From assembly GCA_022825185.1 (NCBI GenBank), contig JAJDYK010000193.1, positions 1 through 48,692 of the forward strand: a stretch of DNA of 48,692 bases, read 5' to 3'. The stretch is from Candidatus Latescibacterota bacterium. GTDB taxonomy: Bacteria; Latescibacterota; UBA2968; UBA8231. Both the position numbers and the translations under genes were made by a program. Positions 15,723-23,100 of this stretch are shown piece after piece (position 1 is the stretch's first letter; the number at the start of each line of letters is the position of its first letter). Under the pieces are notes generated by a model. That model searched no databases and had not been told where the DNA came from. It worked only from the letters and a program-made list of their open reading frames with translations.

Positions 15723-15857
15723 ATGTTCGGTCAACATCACAGGCCACCTAAACCGCCTCCCTACGAGCCTTGGTTGCTGTTGCTGCTGGCGGTGGTCATC
15801 GCCGGCCTTGGCGTGGTCGCATACGTGGCCGTGAGCTTCTTATTTCCCGGCATCTAG
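15723..15857 (+). CDS. Small single-pass membrane protein, 44 aa
   Basis: An overlooked short gene: ATG at 15723, three bases after the ATPase stop, with the SD site GAAGGAGG inside the end of the ATPase gene. The product begins MFGQHHRPPKPPPYEPW, a His- and Pro-rich cytoplasmic tail, then about 23 hydrophobic residues (LLLLLAVVIAGLGVVAYVAV) and ends SFLFPGI. Close coupling and the clear transmembrane segment make it a credible gene. It may tether the ATPase or another product of this array to the membrane. No homologue is known to me. Confidence 0.65.
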   Translation: MFGQHHRPPKPPPYEPWLLLLLAVVIAGLGVVAYVAVSFLFPGI

Positions 15858-15914
15858 CCCCATCATATTGGTATTCGTCTAATTCCGCATCGCTCATTTT
15901 GTGGTAGAAATTGC

Positions 15915-15943
15915 TTGACAGTCGGTAAATATCCGCGTAAGTT
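15915..15943 (+). promoter_or_regulatory. Candidate internal promoter before the STAS/winged-helix gene
   Basis: TTGACA at 15915-15920, 17-base spacer, then TAAGTT at 15938-15943 (three of six consensus bases). Between it and the start codon lies a dyad, AGTTAA at 15959-15964 and TTAACT at 15972-15977, that could be an operator or the base of a small hairpin. The 138-base gap it occupies is the only large gap inside the ATPase-to-HerA array. Confidence 0.45.
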
Positions 15944-15995
15944 TCCTTAATTGAATACAGTTAAGCTGTTTTTAACTACAGGAAAGGCGCGGCTC

Positions 15996-16586
15996 ATGGA
16001 TTCAGCCGTTGAAGAGCACGTACAGCAGCAGGCCATACACCAAGCCCCCGCATACCTGTTTTCCGGCGAACAGGGCATCCTCAGCGGACGGCCCCGAGGG
16101 GCCGAGTTGCTCGAAGAATTGATGCAGCACCTGCTCAGCGGTCCAACCGACGCGGCCACGCCGCTCGATTTCTCTCGCGTTTCGTTCATGGATGTCTCGT
16201 GCGCCGACGAGATGCTCAACAAGCTGCTCTTGCGCCTGACCAGTGGTGAGATAGGGCATCGCTACGTCTATATCGCCGAGGCCAATATCTCGGTACGCGA
16301 GACCATCGCGGCCGTGCTACAGCTTCGCGAGTTGGCCGCGCTGTACAAAGATGGCGAGCGCGTCGAGGTGCTCGGAGTGCTCAAGACGCCGATGCGCGAG
16401 GCGCTCGACGTGCTGCTGGCGCATAAGTGCGCGACCTCAGCCGAAATCTCCGACGCGCTCGGCAAAAACATCAACATCGTCTGCAACCGCCTCAATGCCC
16501 TGCAACGACTCGGGTTAGTGTGCCGCCTGCGCGATGGGTCAGTCGCCGGTGGTGGGCGGCAATTCTACTATGTCTCGATTGTCTAA
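15996..16586 (+). CDS. STAS-like (DUF4325-type) plus winged-helix protein
   Basis: 196 residues from the ATG at 15996 (AGGAAAGG ahead); a TTG 15 codons upstream is a weaker alternative. The first 120 residues contain a STAS-like core (TPLDFSRVSFMDVSCADEML, then YVYIAEANISVRETI) as in DUF4325 proteins, which commonly sit beside GHKL ATPases. The last 70 residues look like a MarR/ArsR-style winged helix: KTPMREALDVLLAHKCATSA, ISDALGKNINIVCNRLNALQ, LGLVCRLR and a wing (GGGRQFYYVSIV). This suggests a DNA-binding regulator whose STAS part is gated by the ATPase encoded upstream. Its 3' end overlaps the SH3 gene by 17 bases, implying coupled translation. Target genes are unknown; autoregulation of this array is the simplest guess. 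Confidence 0.8.
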   Translation: MDSAVEEHVQQQAIHQAPAYLFSGEQGILSGRPRGAELLEELMQHLLSGPTDAATPLDFSRVSFMDVSCADEMLNKLLLRLTSGEIGHRYVYIAEANISVRETIAAVLQLRELAALYKDGERVEVLGVLKTPMREALDVLLAHKCATSAEISDALGKNINIVCNRLNALQRLGLVCRLRDGSVAGGGRQFYYVSIV

Positions 16587-17241
16587 ATACTCCTTGGGAG
16601 CGGCCCTAGCGGTCGCCTTGGTTTTAGGAGCCGTGGCGGCCAAGCTGCGCAGCGACCATTCCTTCGTCGTCGAGGCCAGCGTGGAGAATTTTCGCGACGC
16701 GCCCAATGGCACTAAGCTGGGTACGTTGATGGCTGGCACGGAGATCGAGTCCATCGGCGAGGAGGGCCGCTGGGTGCGGTTCCGCGTCGAAGGCTGGGTT
16801 TGGGGGCCTTCCTTGGAAGGCTATGTCTCCGAGGAGGAGCGCGATGAGCCAGAGGAGGAACCCATTCCGCCGCTCCAAGACGAACGGCCCCGGATCAAAG
16901 AGCTAGTCAACGACCGCTATGGGGTGTTCTACGGGGTTGGGCTGGACGAGGATGTCGGTCGGCTGTGGTTGCGGTTTCGCGTCCGCGACATTGAGCGCGA
17001 GGCTTGGGAGCGGCGCGCATTTGCCGTGCAACGCGGCGTGGCCGAGTTGTTGCAGGGCCGCGTCGAGTTTAGCGAAATCCGCATTGAGACCAATCGGCCC
17101 GACGGCAGTGGCGAGGTGGGCCAGTACGTCGCCGCGACTGCGGCTGCTGACTTGGCTAGCGCCGGTGAGGATTGGGCAGTGTGGCGGCAGCACACGCGCT
17201 TTTCGATTGATGGAGGCGAAACGTGGGAAGAGGCCGAATAA
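16570..17241 (+). CDS. Membrane-anchored SH3-domain protein
   Basis: 223 residues from the ATG at 16570, inside the end of the preceding gene; the frame opens 12 codons earlier but those lack a better ribosome site. Residues 1-25 are a signal anchor (KYSLGAALAVALVLGAVAA). Residues 30-85 form a bacterial SH3 module (VEASVENFRDAPNGTKLGTL, then GTEIESIGEEGRWVRFRVEGWVW). An acidic Pro/Glu linker (EEERDEPEEEPIPP) leads to an unrecognised alpha/beta domain of about 120 residues. The protein would face the periplasm, where SH3 modules often bind the wall. Finding it translated just before NurA (stop TAA directly followed by the NurA ATG) is odd for a DNA-repair operon. Confidence 0.72.
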   Translation: MSRLSKYSLGAALAVALVLGAVAAKLRSDHSFVVEASVENFRDAPNGTKLGTLMAGTEIESIGEEGRWVRFRVEGWVWGPSLEGYVSEEERDEPEEEPIPPLQDERPRIKELVNDRYGVFYGVGLDEDVGRLWLRFRVRDIEREAWERRAFAVQRGVAELLQGRVEFSEIRIETNRPDGSGEVGQYVAATAAADLASAGEDWAVWRQHTRFSIDGGETWEEAE

Positions 17242-18528
17242 ATGCGCGCATCGCGACGGGGCCGATCCAGAGCAGCCCGCAAGGCTAATGCCATGTTGGA
17301 TCTGTATGCGGTAAAGACCCAAATAGACAGCATGGTGGCTGACGAGCGCCGCGTCCAAGAGGATTTTCGCGCCAAGCTTGAATTGGCGTTGGCCGAATAT
17401 CGGCGCTGGCTGCCCGAGTGGGAGCGCTTGGCCCGCAAGATCGACGAGAGCCGCACCTCTTGGCTGTTGCCCGGCTTGGGCGAGGGCCTCGGCGGTGGGA
17501 TCGACGCGCCCGATCGCCCGAGCACCATTAGCATCGCCGCCACGGACGGCTCGCAAATTTTCCCCGACCGCCACGAGATCTCGGCCTGTTTCCTGATCAA
17601 TATCGGCTACATCCTGCTGCACTACGGCACGGGCGAGAAGCCGCTGATGAGCAGCAAGCCGCGGCTCTACTATCGCGAGGAGGAAATTTACGAGGAATGG
17701 GGTGGGGCGCGGATCTTCGTCAATCGCGAACTCGTCGGCTTCAAGCGCGGCCTTATGGAGTTCACCGAGTTGGCCGATTTGGCGTTGGCAGCCCACGCCG
17801 AGGGGCATCGGACGCTGGCGCTTGCCGACGGCACGCTGATTCTGTGGAACTTGGAGGGCAAGCCGCAGGACTTCCGCGCTGCGCACCTAGAGGCCACTAT
17901 AGCGGCGATGGACGAGTTGCGCGAGGCGCGGGTGCCGGTGGCTGGGTACATCAGCCAGCCGGGGAGCCAAGAATTGATCAACGCCCTCAAGCTGGGTCTG
18001 TGCCCGCTTGAAGCGGCCGACTGCGACCGCTGCCCCTATCAGGAAGAAAATCAACTCCACTTCAGCCGCGAAGAGATCGATGCCTTGAACGGGGATTTGT
18101 GGCAGGGCCGTGGCTTGCCCTGTAGCCCCATTGAGGGGCTGAGCGACGCGGTCTTGGTGCGGCGGGTGCTGCGCCCCGGGCAACGCACGCCGCTCTATCG
18201 CAGCGCGTCCAAGGTCCTCGCCGAGTACGGGCCGCATTACATCTACTACTTCTACCTGCACGTGGGAACGGAGATCGGCCGGGTCGAAGTGCCGGAATGG
18301 GTGGCGACCGATCGCGAGTTGCTCGACTTGGTCCACGCCTGTTTGTACGACCAAGCCGAAAAGGGCCAGGGCTATCCGGTCGCCTTGGCCGAGGCGCACG
18401 AGCGCGCCGTGGTGCGCAGCGCCGACCGCGAGGCATTCTATCGCTTTTTGCGCGATACCTTTGTCAAAAACGACCTGCAAACCCACTTGTCAACCAAGAG
18501 TTTTAAGAAGCGCTACACTGGTATTTAG
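17242..18528 (+). CDS. nurA: NurA family 5'-3' nuclease
   Basis: 428 residues. The NurA signature is clear: Asp102 in ATDGSQIFPDRHE, Asp196 in LALADGTLI, and the C-terminal EAHERAVV, which together form the Mn-dependent RNase H-like active site. Between them lies an insert with four Cys (LCPLEAADCDRCPYQ region) that might bind metal. NurA works with the HerA translocase to resect DNA ends; in archaea it functions with Mre11-Rad50 in homologous recombination. The first 17 residues are very basic (ASRRGRSRAARKAN), so a start at the ATG for MLDLYAV at 17293 is possible. The gene begins at the base after the SH3 stop and is 11 bases from the HAS-barrel gene, with HerA next. Confidence 0.92.
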   Translation: MRASRRGRSRAARKANAMLDLYAVKTQIDSMVADERRVQEDFRAKLELALAEYRRWLPEWERLARKIDESRTSWLLPGLGEGLGGGIDAPDRPSTISIAATDGSQIFPDRHEISACFLINIGYILLHYGTGEKPLMSSKPRLYYREEEIYEEWGGARIFVNRELVGFKRGLMEFTELADLALAAHAEGHRTLALADGTLILWNLEGKPQDFRAAHLEATIAAMDELREARVPVAGYISQPGSQELINALKLGLCPLEAADCDRCPYQEENQLHFSREEIDALNGDLWQGRGLPCSPIEGLSDAVLVRRVLRPGQRTPLYRSASKVLAEYGPHYIYYFYLHVGTEIGRVEVPEWVATDRELLDLVHACLYDQAEKGQGYPVALAEAHERAVVRSADREAFYRFLRDTFVKNDLQTHLSTKSFKKRYTGI

Positions 18529-18539
18529 GGGAGGCCACT

Positions 18540-19196
18540 GTGGAGACTATCAAAGAGCGCGAGCGCAGCCCGCTGAGCCGATTCTTGCCCGAGTCGCTGC
18601 CGCTGCCCAGCGACGCCGAGGACGAGCGGACTCACGTGGGCGAAGTGGTCGAGAGCAGCACCACCGAGTTGATCGCCCAAGCGCGCGAGCTGCACGGCGC
18701 GCCCTCCTTTGGCCAGTTCATCCGCGTGGAGGCCGAGATGCCGGTGGTCGGCATTGTGTTTAACGTTTTCACGCACTCCATCGAGCCGAACCGCCGGCCC
18801 ACGGCCTACGGCAAGACCGAAGAGGAACTGCGCCTAGAGCAGCCGCAAATTTTCGAGCTGTTGCGCACGGAGTTCCAAGCCCTGGTCATCGGCTACTTGG
18901 ACGGCGATGAGGCCGTGCAAATCCTGCCGCCGCAGCCGGCGCGCATCCACAGTTTTGCGTACTTGTGCTCAGACGAGCAAGTGCGGGCCTTCACGCGCAG
19001 CGACGACTATCTGCGCAGCATCCTCAACACGTCCAAAATACCTACTGACGAGCTGGTGATCGCGGTGTTGCGCCACACAGTGCGCGCCCATGCGCACGCA
19101 CCGTCCTATCTGGTGCAGATGGGCAAGGAGTTGTCGCGGCTCCTCAGCGACGACTACGACCGGCTCAGCTCGATTATCCGACGGGTGGTCAACTAA
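18540..19196 (+). CDS. HAS-barrel protein associated with HerA
   Basis: 218 residues from a GTG with GGGGAGG six bases ahead. Residues 30-90 (HVGEVVESSTTELIAQA, PSFGQFIRVE, VVGIVFNVFTHSIEPNRRP) resemble the HAS barrel, the small beta domain that begins HerA ATPases and related hexameric motors. The rest is helical (VQILPPQPARIHSFAYLC, LRHTVRAHAHAPSYLVQMGK) and contains no ATPase motif. Because the HerA encoded next has its own N-terminal barrel, this looks like an additional ring component or adaptor, perhaps the part contacting NurA. Its stop lies two bases before the HerA ATG. Proteins like this occur beside HerA in some bacteria as far as I know; the role is inferred. Confidence 0.72.
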   Translation: METIKERERSPLSRFLPESLPLPSDAEDERTHVGEVVESSTTELIAQARELHGAPSFGQFIRVEAEMPVVGIVFNVFTHSIEPNRRPTAYGKTEEELRLEQPQIFELLRTEFQALVIGYLDGDEAVQILPPQPARIHSFAYLCSDEQVRAFTRSDDYLRSILNTSKIPTDELVIAVLRHTVRAHAHAPSYLVQMGKELSRLLSDDYDRLSSIIRRVVN

Positions 19197-19198
19197 CG

Positions 19199-20881
19199 AT
19201 GGCAAAACACGCGCGCAACGGAGTGCCCGCCGCGGCTGGTCGCGGCAAGCAGATTGGGGTCATCACCAAAGGCTCGCTAGTCGAGGGGCTGGAGATGAAG
19301 CTGGACCCCGAACAGAATGTCGAGGACATGAAGGCCGGCAAATTCGTGGTCATCGAAGGCGATAAAAACGACTTTTTCTCCATGGTCACCGACATGCGCC
19401 TCGACGCCAACAACCAAGAAGTTCTCCTGCATCCCCCGGGCCAAGAAGACGCGCTCCTGCGCCAAGTGCTCGCTGGCACTAGCACGTACAACATCGTCTC
19501 GCTGCGGCCTATGCTGATGATGCCCAAGGATGCGGCAGCCGACGAAGGCCCGCGCCCGGTCAAGGCCATTCCGAGCCACTTCTCCGAAGTACAAGAAGCT
19601 ATGGCCGACGACGTGGCCAAGATCTTCGGCTCTGAGGGCGACGCCGAGGGCCGCTACTTCAGCATTGGCAACCCGCTCGACATGGACACGCAGGTCTGCC
19701 TCGACATGATCCGCTTTGCCGAGCGCTCCAACGGCATCTTCGGCAAGACGGGTACGGGCAAGTCCTTCTTGACGCGGCTGGCGCTGTGCGGGCTGATTCA
19801 CTACGACAAGGCCGTCAACCTGATCTTTGACATGCACAACGAGTACGGGTTCAAGGCCATGAAGGAAAACGGCTCTACCACGACGTTCGTCAAGGGCCTC
19901 AAGCAACTCTTCGGCGAGCGAGTGGCGATCTTTTCCTTGGACCCGCAATCGACCCGCGCTCGTGGCGTGCAGCCGGATCACGAGGTCTATATCTCCTACG
20001 ATCAGATCACCGTCGAGGACATTGCCCCGCTGCAAGACGAGCTCAAGCTCAATCCCACGGCTGTGGAGTCGGCCTACTTGGTGTACGCGATTTACAAGGA
20101 GCGCTGGCTGAGTACGCTCTTGAAGTTGGAAGGCCCGGACGTGGAGGAATTTGCCCGCGAGATCGGCGCGCACGCCGGGTCTTTAGTAGCCCTGCATCGC
20201 AAGCTCAAGCGGCTGGAAAACTTTCCCTTCATGGTCTCCAAGCTGCGGGACGGCGACGTGGTGGACCGCATCATGGAATACCTCGACAAGGGGATCAACG
20301 TGGTGCTGGAGTTTGGGCAACAGACGAGTATGCTATGCTATTTGCTGGTGGCCAACATCATCGCGCGGCGCATCCACGAGATGTACGTCAAAAAGAGCGA
20401 GCGCTTCTACGCCACCCAGCGTCCCGAAGATCAGCCGCGTCAGCTCATGATTACCATTGAGGAGGCGCACAAATTCCTCAACCCCATGGCGGCGAAGCAG
20501 ACCATCTTCGGCACCATTGCCCGCGAGATGCGCAAGTACTATGTCTCGCTGCTGGTAGTAGATCAGCGGCCGTCGAGCATTGACGACGAAGTGCTCTCGC
20601 AGATCGGCACGCGCATCACGGCCCTGCTCAACGACGAAAAGGACATTCAGGCAGTACTCACCGGCGTCAGCGGCACCGAAGGGTTGCGCAGCGTGCTGGC
20701 CAGCCTCGACTCCAAGCAGCAGGCCCTGATCATCGGCCACGCCGTGCCCATGCCGGTGGTGATCAAGACCCGCGACTACGACGCTCAGTTCTACAGCGCG
20801 ATGGGCTGTATGGACGACCTGCCAGCCGAGGAGCGGCGGGAAAAGGTGGAGCGGGATGTGGCGGCGTTGTTTGGGGAGTAG
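19199..20881 (+). CDS. herA: HerA-type hexameric DNA translocase ATPase
   Basis: 560 residues. An N-terminal HAS barrel (residues 17-110: GVITKGSLVEGLEMKL, GKFVVIEG, FFSMVTDMRLD) precedes the ATPase core. Walker A is IFGKTGTGKSFLTRL (Gly182-Ser189), followed by FDMHNEYGFKAM typical of HerA. The Walker B/catalytic Glu region is LMITIEEAHKFLN near residue 422, and the sensor/arginine finger region is VDQRPSSIDDEVLSQIGTRI. HerA pumps double-stranded DNA and stimulates NurA at broken ends. Length and domain order fit HerA of archaea and of bacteria such as Deinococcus. It closes the array begun at 14838; the coiled-coil gene beyond converges. HerA can also team with Sir2 or DUF4297 in phage defence, but here the partner is NurA. 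Confidence 0.93.
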   Translation: MAKHARNGVPAAAGRGKQIGVITKGSLVEGLEMKLDPEQNVEDMKAGKFVVIEGDKNDFFSMVTDMRLDANNQEVLLHPPGQEDALLRQVLAGTSTYNIVSLRPMLMMPKDAAADEGPRPVKAIPSHFSEVQEAMADDVAKIFGSEGDAEGRYFSIGNPLDMDTQVCLDMIRFAERSNGIFGKTGTGKSFLTRLALCGLIHYDKAVNLIFDMHNEYGFKAMKENGSTTTFVKGLKQLFGERVAIFSLDPQSTRARGVQPDHEVYISYDQITVEDIAPLQDELKLNPTAVESAYLVYAIYKERWLSTLLKLEGPDVEEFAREIGAHAGSLVALHRKLKRLENFPFMVSKLRDGDVVDRIMEYLDKGINVVLEFGQQTSMLCYLLVANIIARRIHEMYVKKSERFYATQRPEDQPRQLMITIEEAHKFLNPMAAKQTIFGTIAREMRKYYVSLLVVDQRPSSIDDEVLSQIGTRITALLNDEKDIQAVLTGVSGTEGLRSVLASLDSKQQALIIGHAVPMPVVIKTRDYDAQFYSAMGCMDDLPAEERREKVERDVAALFGE

Positions 20882-20898
20882 GAGAGGATGCTGGTTGT

Positions 20899-21288
20899 TT
20901 ACTTGAGCAACAGTGTCCCGATGGTAGAAATCCAACTGGCCAAGACGACGCCGAGCGTCCAGTGAAATTTGGTGTTCATTTCCTTGCGCAGTTCCGCAAA
21001 CCCGGTGTGCATTTCTTGGCGTAGCTGATTGGTTCGGGCATCGATTTTTTGGTCTGCGGCTTCGAATCGGGCATCGATTTTTTGGTCCAAGGTGTCGAAT
21101 CGGGTGTCGATTTTTTGGTCCAAGGTGTCGAATCGGGCGTCAGTCCTTTGCTCTAAAGTCCCAAATCGCTGATCCCATTTCTGATCTAGAGTGCGTAGAT
21201 CGTCTTCGATGAGGGTCAGGCGGCGATCTACTTGGAGTAAGACGTCGCGCGTCGTCAACTCAGTGAGGGGTTGTTGTTCGGCAGGCAT
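20899..21288 (-). CDS. Repeat-bearing coiled-coil protein with C-terminal membrane anchor
   Basis: 129 residues. The N-terminal 20 residues are polar, then about 80 residues form a coiled coil built from an 11-residue unit (RFDTLDQKIDT and variants) repeated four times, matching 33-base tandem repeats in the DNA. The last 20 residues (WTLGVVLASWISTIGTLLL) are a single membrane helix, so it is tail-anchored with the coil in the cytoplasm. Similar small coiled-coil/tail-anchor proteins are annotated as hypothetical or haemolysin XhlA-like; no enzyme activity is expected. It converges on HerA. A paralogous architecture, without the repeats, is encoded at 46238-46480. Repeat number may vary among strains because the DNA units are so alike. 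Confidence 0.78.
   Translation of the reverse strand: MPAEQQPLTELTTRDVLLQVDRRLTLIEDDLRTLDQKWDQRFGTLEQRTDARFDTLDQKIDTRFDTLDQKIDARFEAADQKIDARTNQLRQEMHTGFAELRKEMNTKFHWTLGVVLASWISTIGTLLLK
21036..21167 (-). repeat. Four tandem 33-base repeats inside the coiled-coil gene
   Basis: Units start at 21036, 21069, 21102 and 21135. The second and third differ at two bases, the first diverges in its second half, and the fourth is the most decayed. Each encodes one 11-residue turn of the coil. Similarity gradients like this indicate recent expansion by slippage or unequal recombination. Confidence 0.88.
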
Positions 21289-21570
21289 GGGATCGGCATC
21301 TCTTCTGGCTTAAAAATTAAAATACGCTCAAAAATTGAGTATGCAAAATTTGGACCAGTAGCGTTACAGAGAGGGAGCCGGCGGGCGGCGTAGTCGGCGT
21401 ATGTAGCGTTTCTAAGACGCTGTGTTTCCTTTTGGTCTCATTCTCCTTTTGTGTATTGCCAAGCCAATCGTAGCTTGTCAGATCTTAGCACCTCACCTGT
21501 TTGCCGATTCCCTGTGCCTGCTTGTTGAATCGTTCGCCTGTCTGATCAAAATCCACGATCCCGCAGCCCC

Positions 21571-22341
21571 TCAGCGACCGACGGCGGCGGCCGAAAAGAC
21601 GAGGGTGCCGAATCGGGTGGCGCGGTGGAAGTCGGCCTTGGGCGTGCCGGTGTCGGACCACAGCCCAAACTGGCCTTGGTAGCCCTTGGTGCGGTTGAGT
21701 CCGGCGCGCCATTGGTCGCCGTCTTGGGGCGGGATCTGTCCACCCAAGTGGCGGAAGTTGTCGTGGGGAATGGCGATTTCGAGGATCCAGCTTTGGTCGG
21801 TGTCTGAGTGGTCGTTGAGGGTGCCGTCGTAGGTCGTGGCAATGACCACGCCCTCGCTCTGCCAAGACGGGTGAATGGCCTTGGTGCGCTCCTTGCCGCC
21901 GCGGAAGGCGATGTAGTCGAGCAGCGTGCCGTTGATGTTCATCTCATAGCCGTAGTAGTTGCCGGGGACTGCCATGTTGGGGGTAGCGAAAATCTCGACG
22001 GCGTCCTCTTGATACACTGCTCCGTCGTGCTCGGTTACTTCTGAATGCAGATACGGATCGACGCACTCGTAGATGATGTAGAGATTGTCGTCATCCCAGA
22101 GCAAGCGGGCGGTCGTGGATTGCGGTTGCTCTTTTTCGAGATCGCTCCAGGGCATGACAAAGGCGATGGGTGCGGTGTTTTGCCAGTCGGCTTCGTCTAA
22201 GCGGCCATCGACTTGGATCCCCTCGTTGGTGCGGAGGACTTGGTAGGTGGGTAGCTCATCAGGCACAGCTTGGAAGCGGGAGGACTCTTGAGTGCTGGCT
22301 GGGACAGCGAGGGCGAGGGCGAAGAGCAGGCTGTAGAGCAT
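21571..22341 (-). CDS. Exported CBM9-like carbohydrate-binding protein
   Basis: 256 residues from the ATG at 22341 (GAAAGGATTGACC ahead). The longer frame to 22584 is not used because it runs through the RNase HI gene in another frame. Residues 1-18 are a signal peptide (YSLLFALALAVPAS). The mature protein shows the CBM9/DOMON-type pattern: EGIQVDGRLDEADWQNTAPI, then ARLLWDDDNLYIIYECVD, the AVEIFATPN strand, YYGYEMNINGTLLDY, and SWILEIAIPHDNFRHLGG followed by DQWRAGLNRTKG. Such domains bind sugar ends or haem-like ligands in exported enzymes. Here the domain is the whole protein. It follows RNase HI by 29 bases on the same strand, probably a chance operon. Confidence 0.82.
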   Translation of the reverse strand: MLYSLLFALALAVPASTQESSRFQAVPDELPTYQVLRTNEGIQVDGRLDEADWQNTAPIAFVMPWSDLEKEQPQSTTARLLWDDDNLYIIYECVDPYLHSEVTEHDGAVYQEDAVEIFATPNMAVPGNYYGYEMNINGTLLDYIAFRGGKERTKAIHPSWQSEGVVIATTYDGTLNDHSDTDQSWILEIAIPHDNFRHLGGQIPPQDGDQWRAGLNRTKGYQGQFGLWSDTGTPKADFHRATRFGTLVFSAAAVGR

Positions 22342-22370
22342 GGTCAATCCTTTCGACTCTGGTGGTTGGG

Positions 22371-22871
22371 TCAATCGCAGCTCAGGGAAGGGGTCTCCCC
22401 GCGCGAAAACGCCTTGGCGATCTGGTCGCAGCGCTCGTTGTCTGGGTCGCCAGCGTGGCCTTCGGTGTACTGCCACTGGACGGTGGGCGTATTGAGTTGG
22501 TCCAGGGAGCGCCACAGGTCTTGGTTGAGCACGGGTTTTTTGGCGGCCGTGAGCCAGCCCCGCTTCTTCCAGCCGTGAATCCACTCGGTAATGCCCCTGC
22601 GCAGGTACTCGCTGTCAGTAACGAGGGTAATAGCGACGTCGGATGGGCTTCGACTTGAGCTCAGCCGAAAGGCGGCTTTGAGACCTTCGATAGCTGCTTG
22701 TAACTCCATGCGATTGTTGGTCGTCTCTGGGACAAAGCCACCCAACTCCTCGATGCGGCCATCGCCGTAGAGCAGCCGCGCTGCCCAGCCGCCTGGGCCC
22801 GGGTTGAACGAACAGGCACCGTCGGTGAAAATGGTCAATGTGTCCGAGGGGCTGGTTTGCTTTTTTATCAC
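22371..22871 (-). CDS. rnhA: Ribonuclease HI
   Basis: 166 residues, close to the 155 of the Escherichia coli enzyme. All active-site positions can be placed: Asp17 in [15 protein letters not shown], Glu56 in [13 protein letters not shown], Asp86 in [12 protein letters not shown], His139 in [14 protein letters not shown], and Asp149. The basic handle region ([16 protein letters not shown]) is present. It removes RNA from RNA-DNA hybrids in the cytoplasm using two Mg ions. The start is a GTG at 22871 (AAAGG ahead), giving MIKKQTSP; a later start would cut close to the first strand. The CBM9-like gene lies 29 bases downstream. Confidence 0.96.
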   Translation of the reverse strand: MIKKQTSPSDTLTIFTDGACSFNPGPGGWAARLLYGDGRIEELGGFVPETTNNRMELQAAIEGLKAAFRLSSSRSPSDVAITLVTDSEYLRRGITEWIHGWKKRGWLTAAKKPVLNQDLWRSLDQLNTPTVQWQYTEGHAGDPDNERCDQIAKAFSRGETPSLSCD

Positions 22872-22948
22872 TGGAATTGCCTTTATTTAAGGTGCGCCGC
22901 TGGATTCACAAGATGAACCGCATCTCGAATCGTTTAGTCATGCAGGAT

Positions 22949-22957
22949 TGCTATAAT
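22949..22957 (+). promoter_or_regulatory. Extended -10 promoter upstream of the lpd gene
   Basis: TGCTATAAT: a perfect TATAAT (22952-22957) with the TGn extension, which can replace a -35 box; no good -35 is seen. Transcription would start near 22964, leaving a leader of about 135 bases before the dihydrolipoyl dehydrogenase ATG. The leader holds GGCGG and CCGCC arms around 22990-23016 but no riboswitch I recognise. Confidence 0.55.
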
Positions 22958-23100
22958 AAAACACGGTGGCGCGGGTCGGGGCAATTGAGGCGGATATTCA
23001 TGGTTTTCAGCCGCCGTAGGTGTCAGTCCTATTTGTGCCCAAAGTGATTGCCCTTAGATTAGGGGCTTCCTTTATCCGAACCTTAGAGAGAAAATGCAAT

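Noticed and set aside
19277..20173. 298-codon antisense frame opposite herA
   Set aside because: Its composition is that of a complementary-strand shadow; it has no ribosome site or family pattern, while the herA frame is fully supported.
18540..20881. HerA as part of a Sir2 or DUF4297 phage-defence pair
   Set aside because: Neither partner domain is encoded nearby; the adjacent nuclease is NurA with its own DGS motif.
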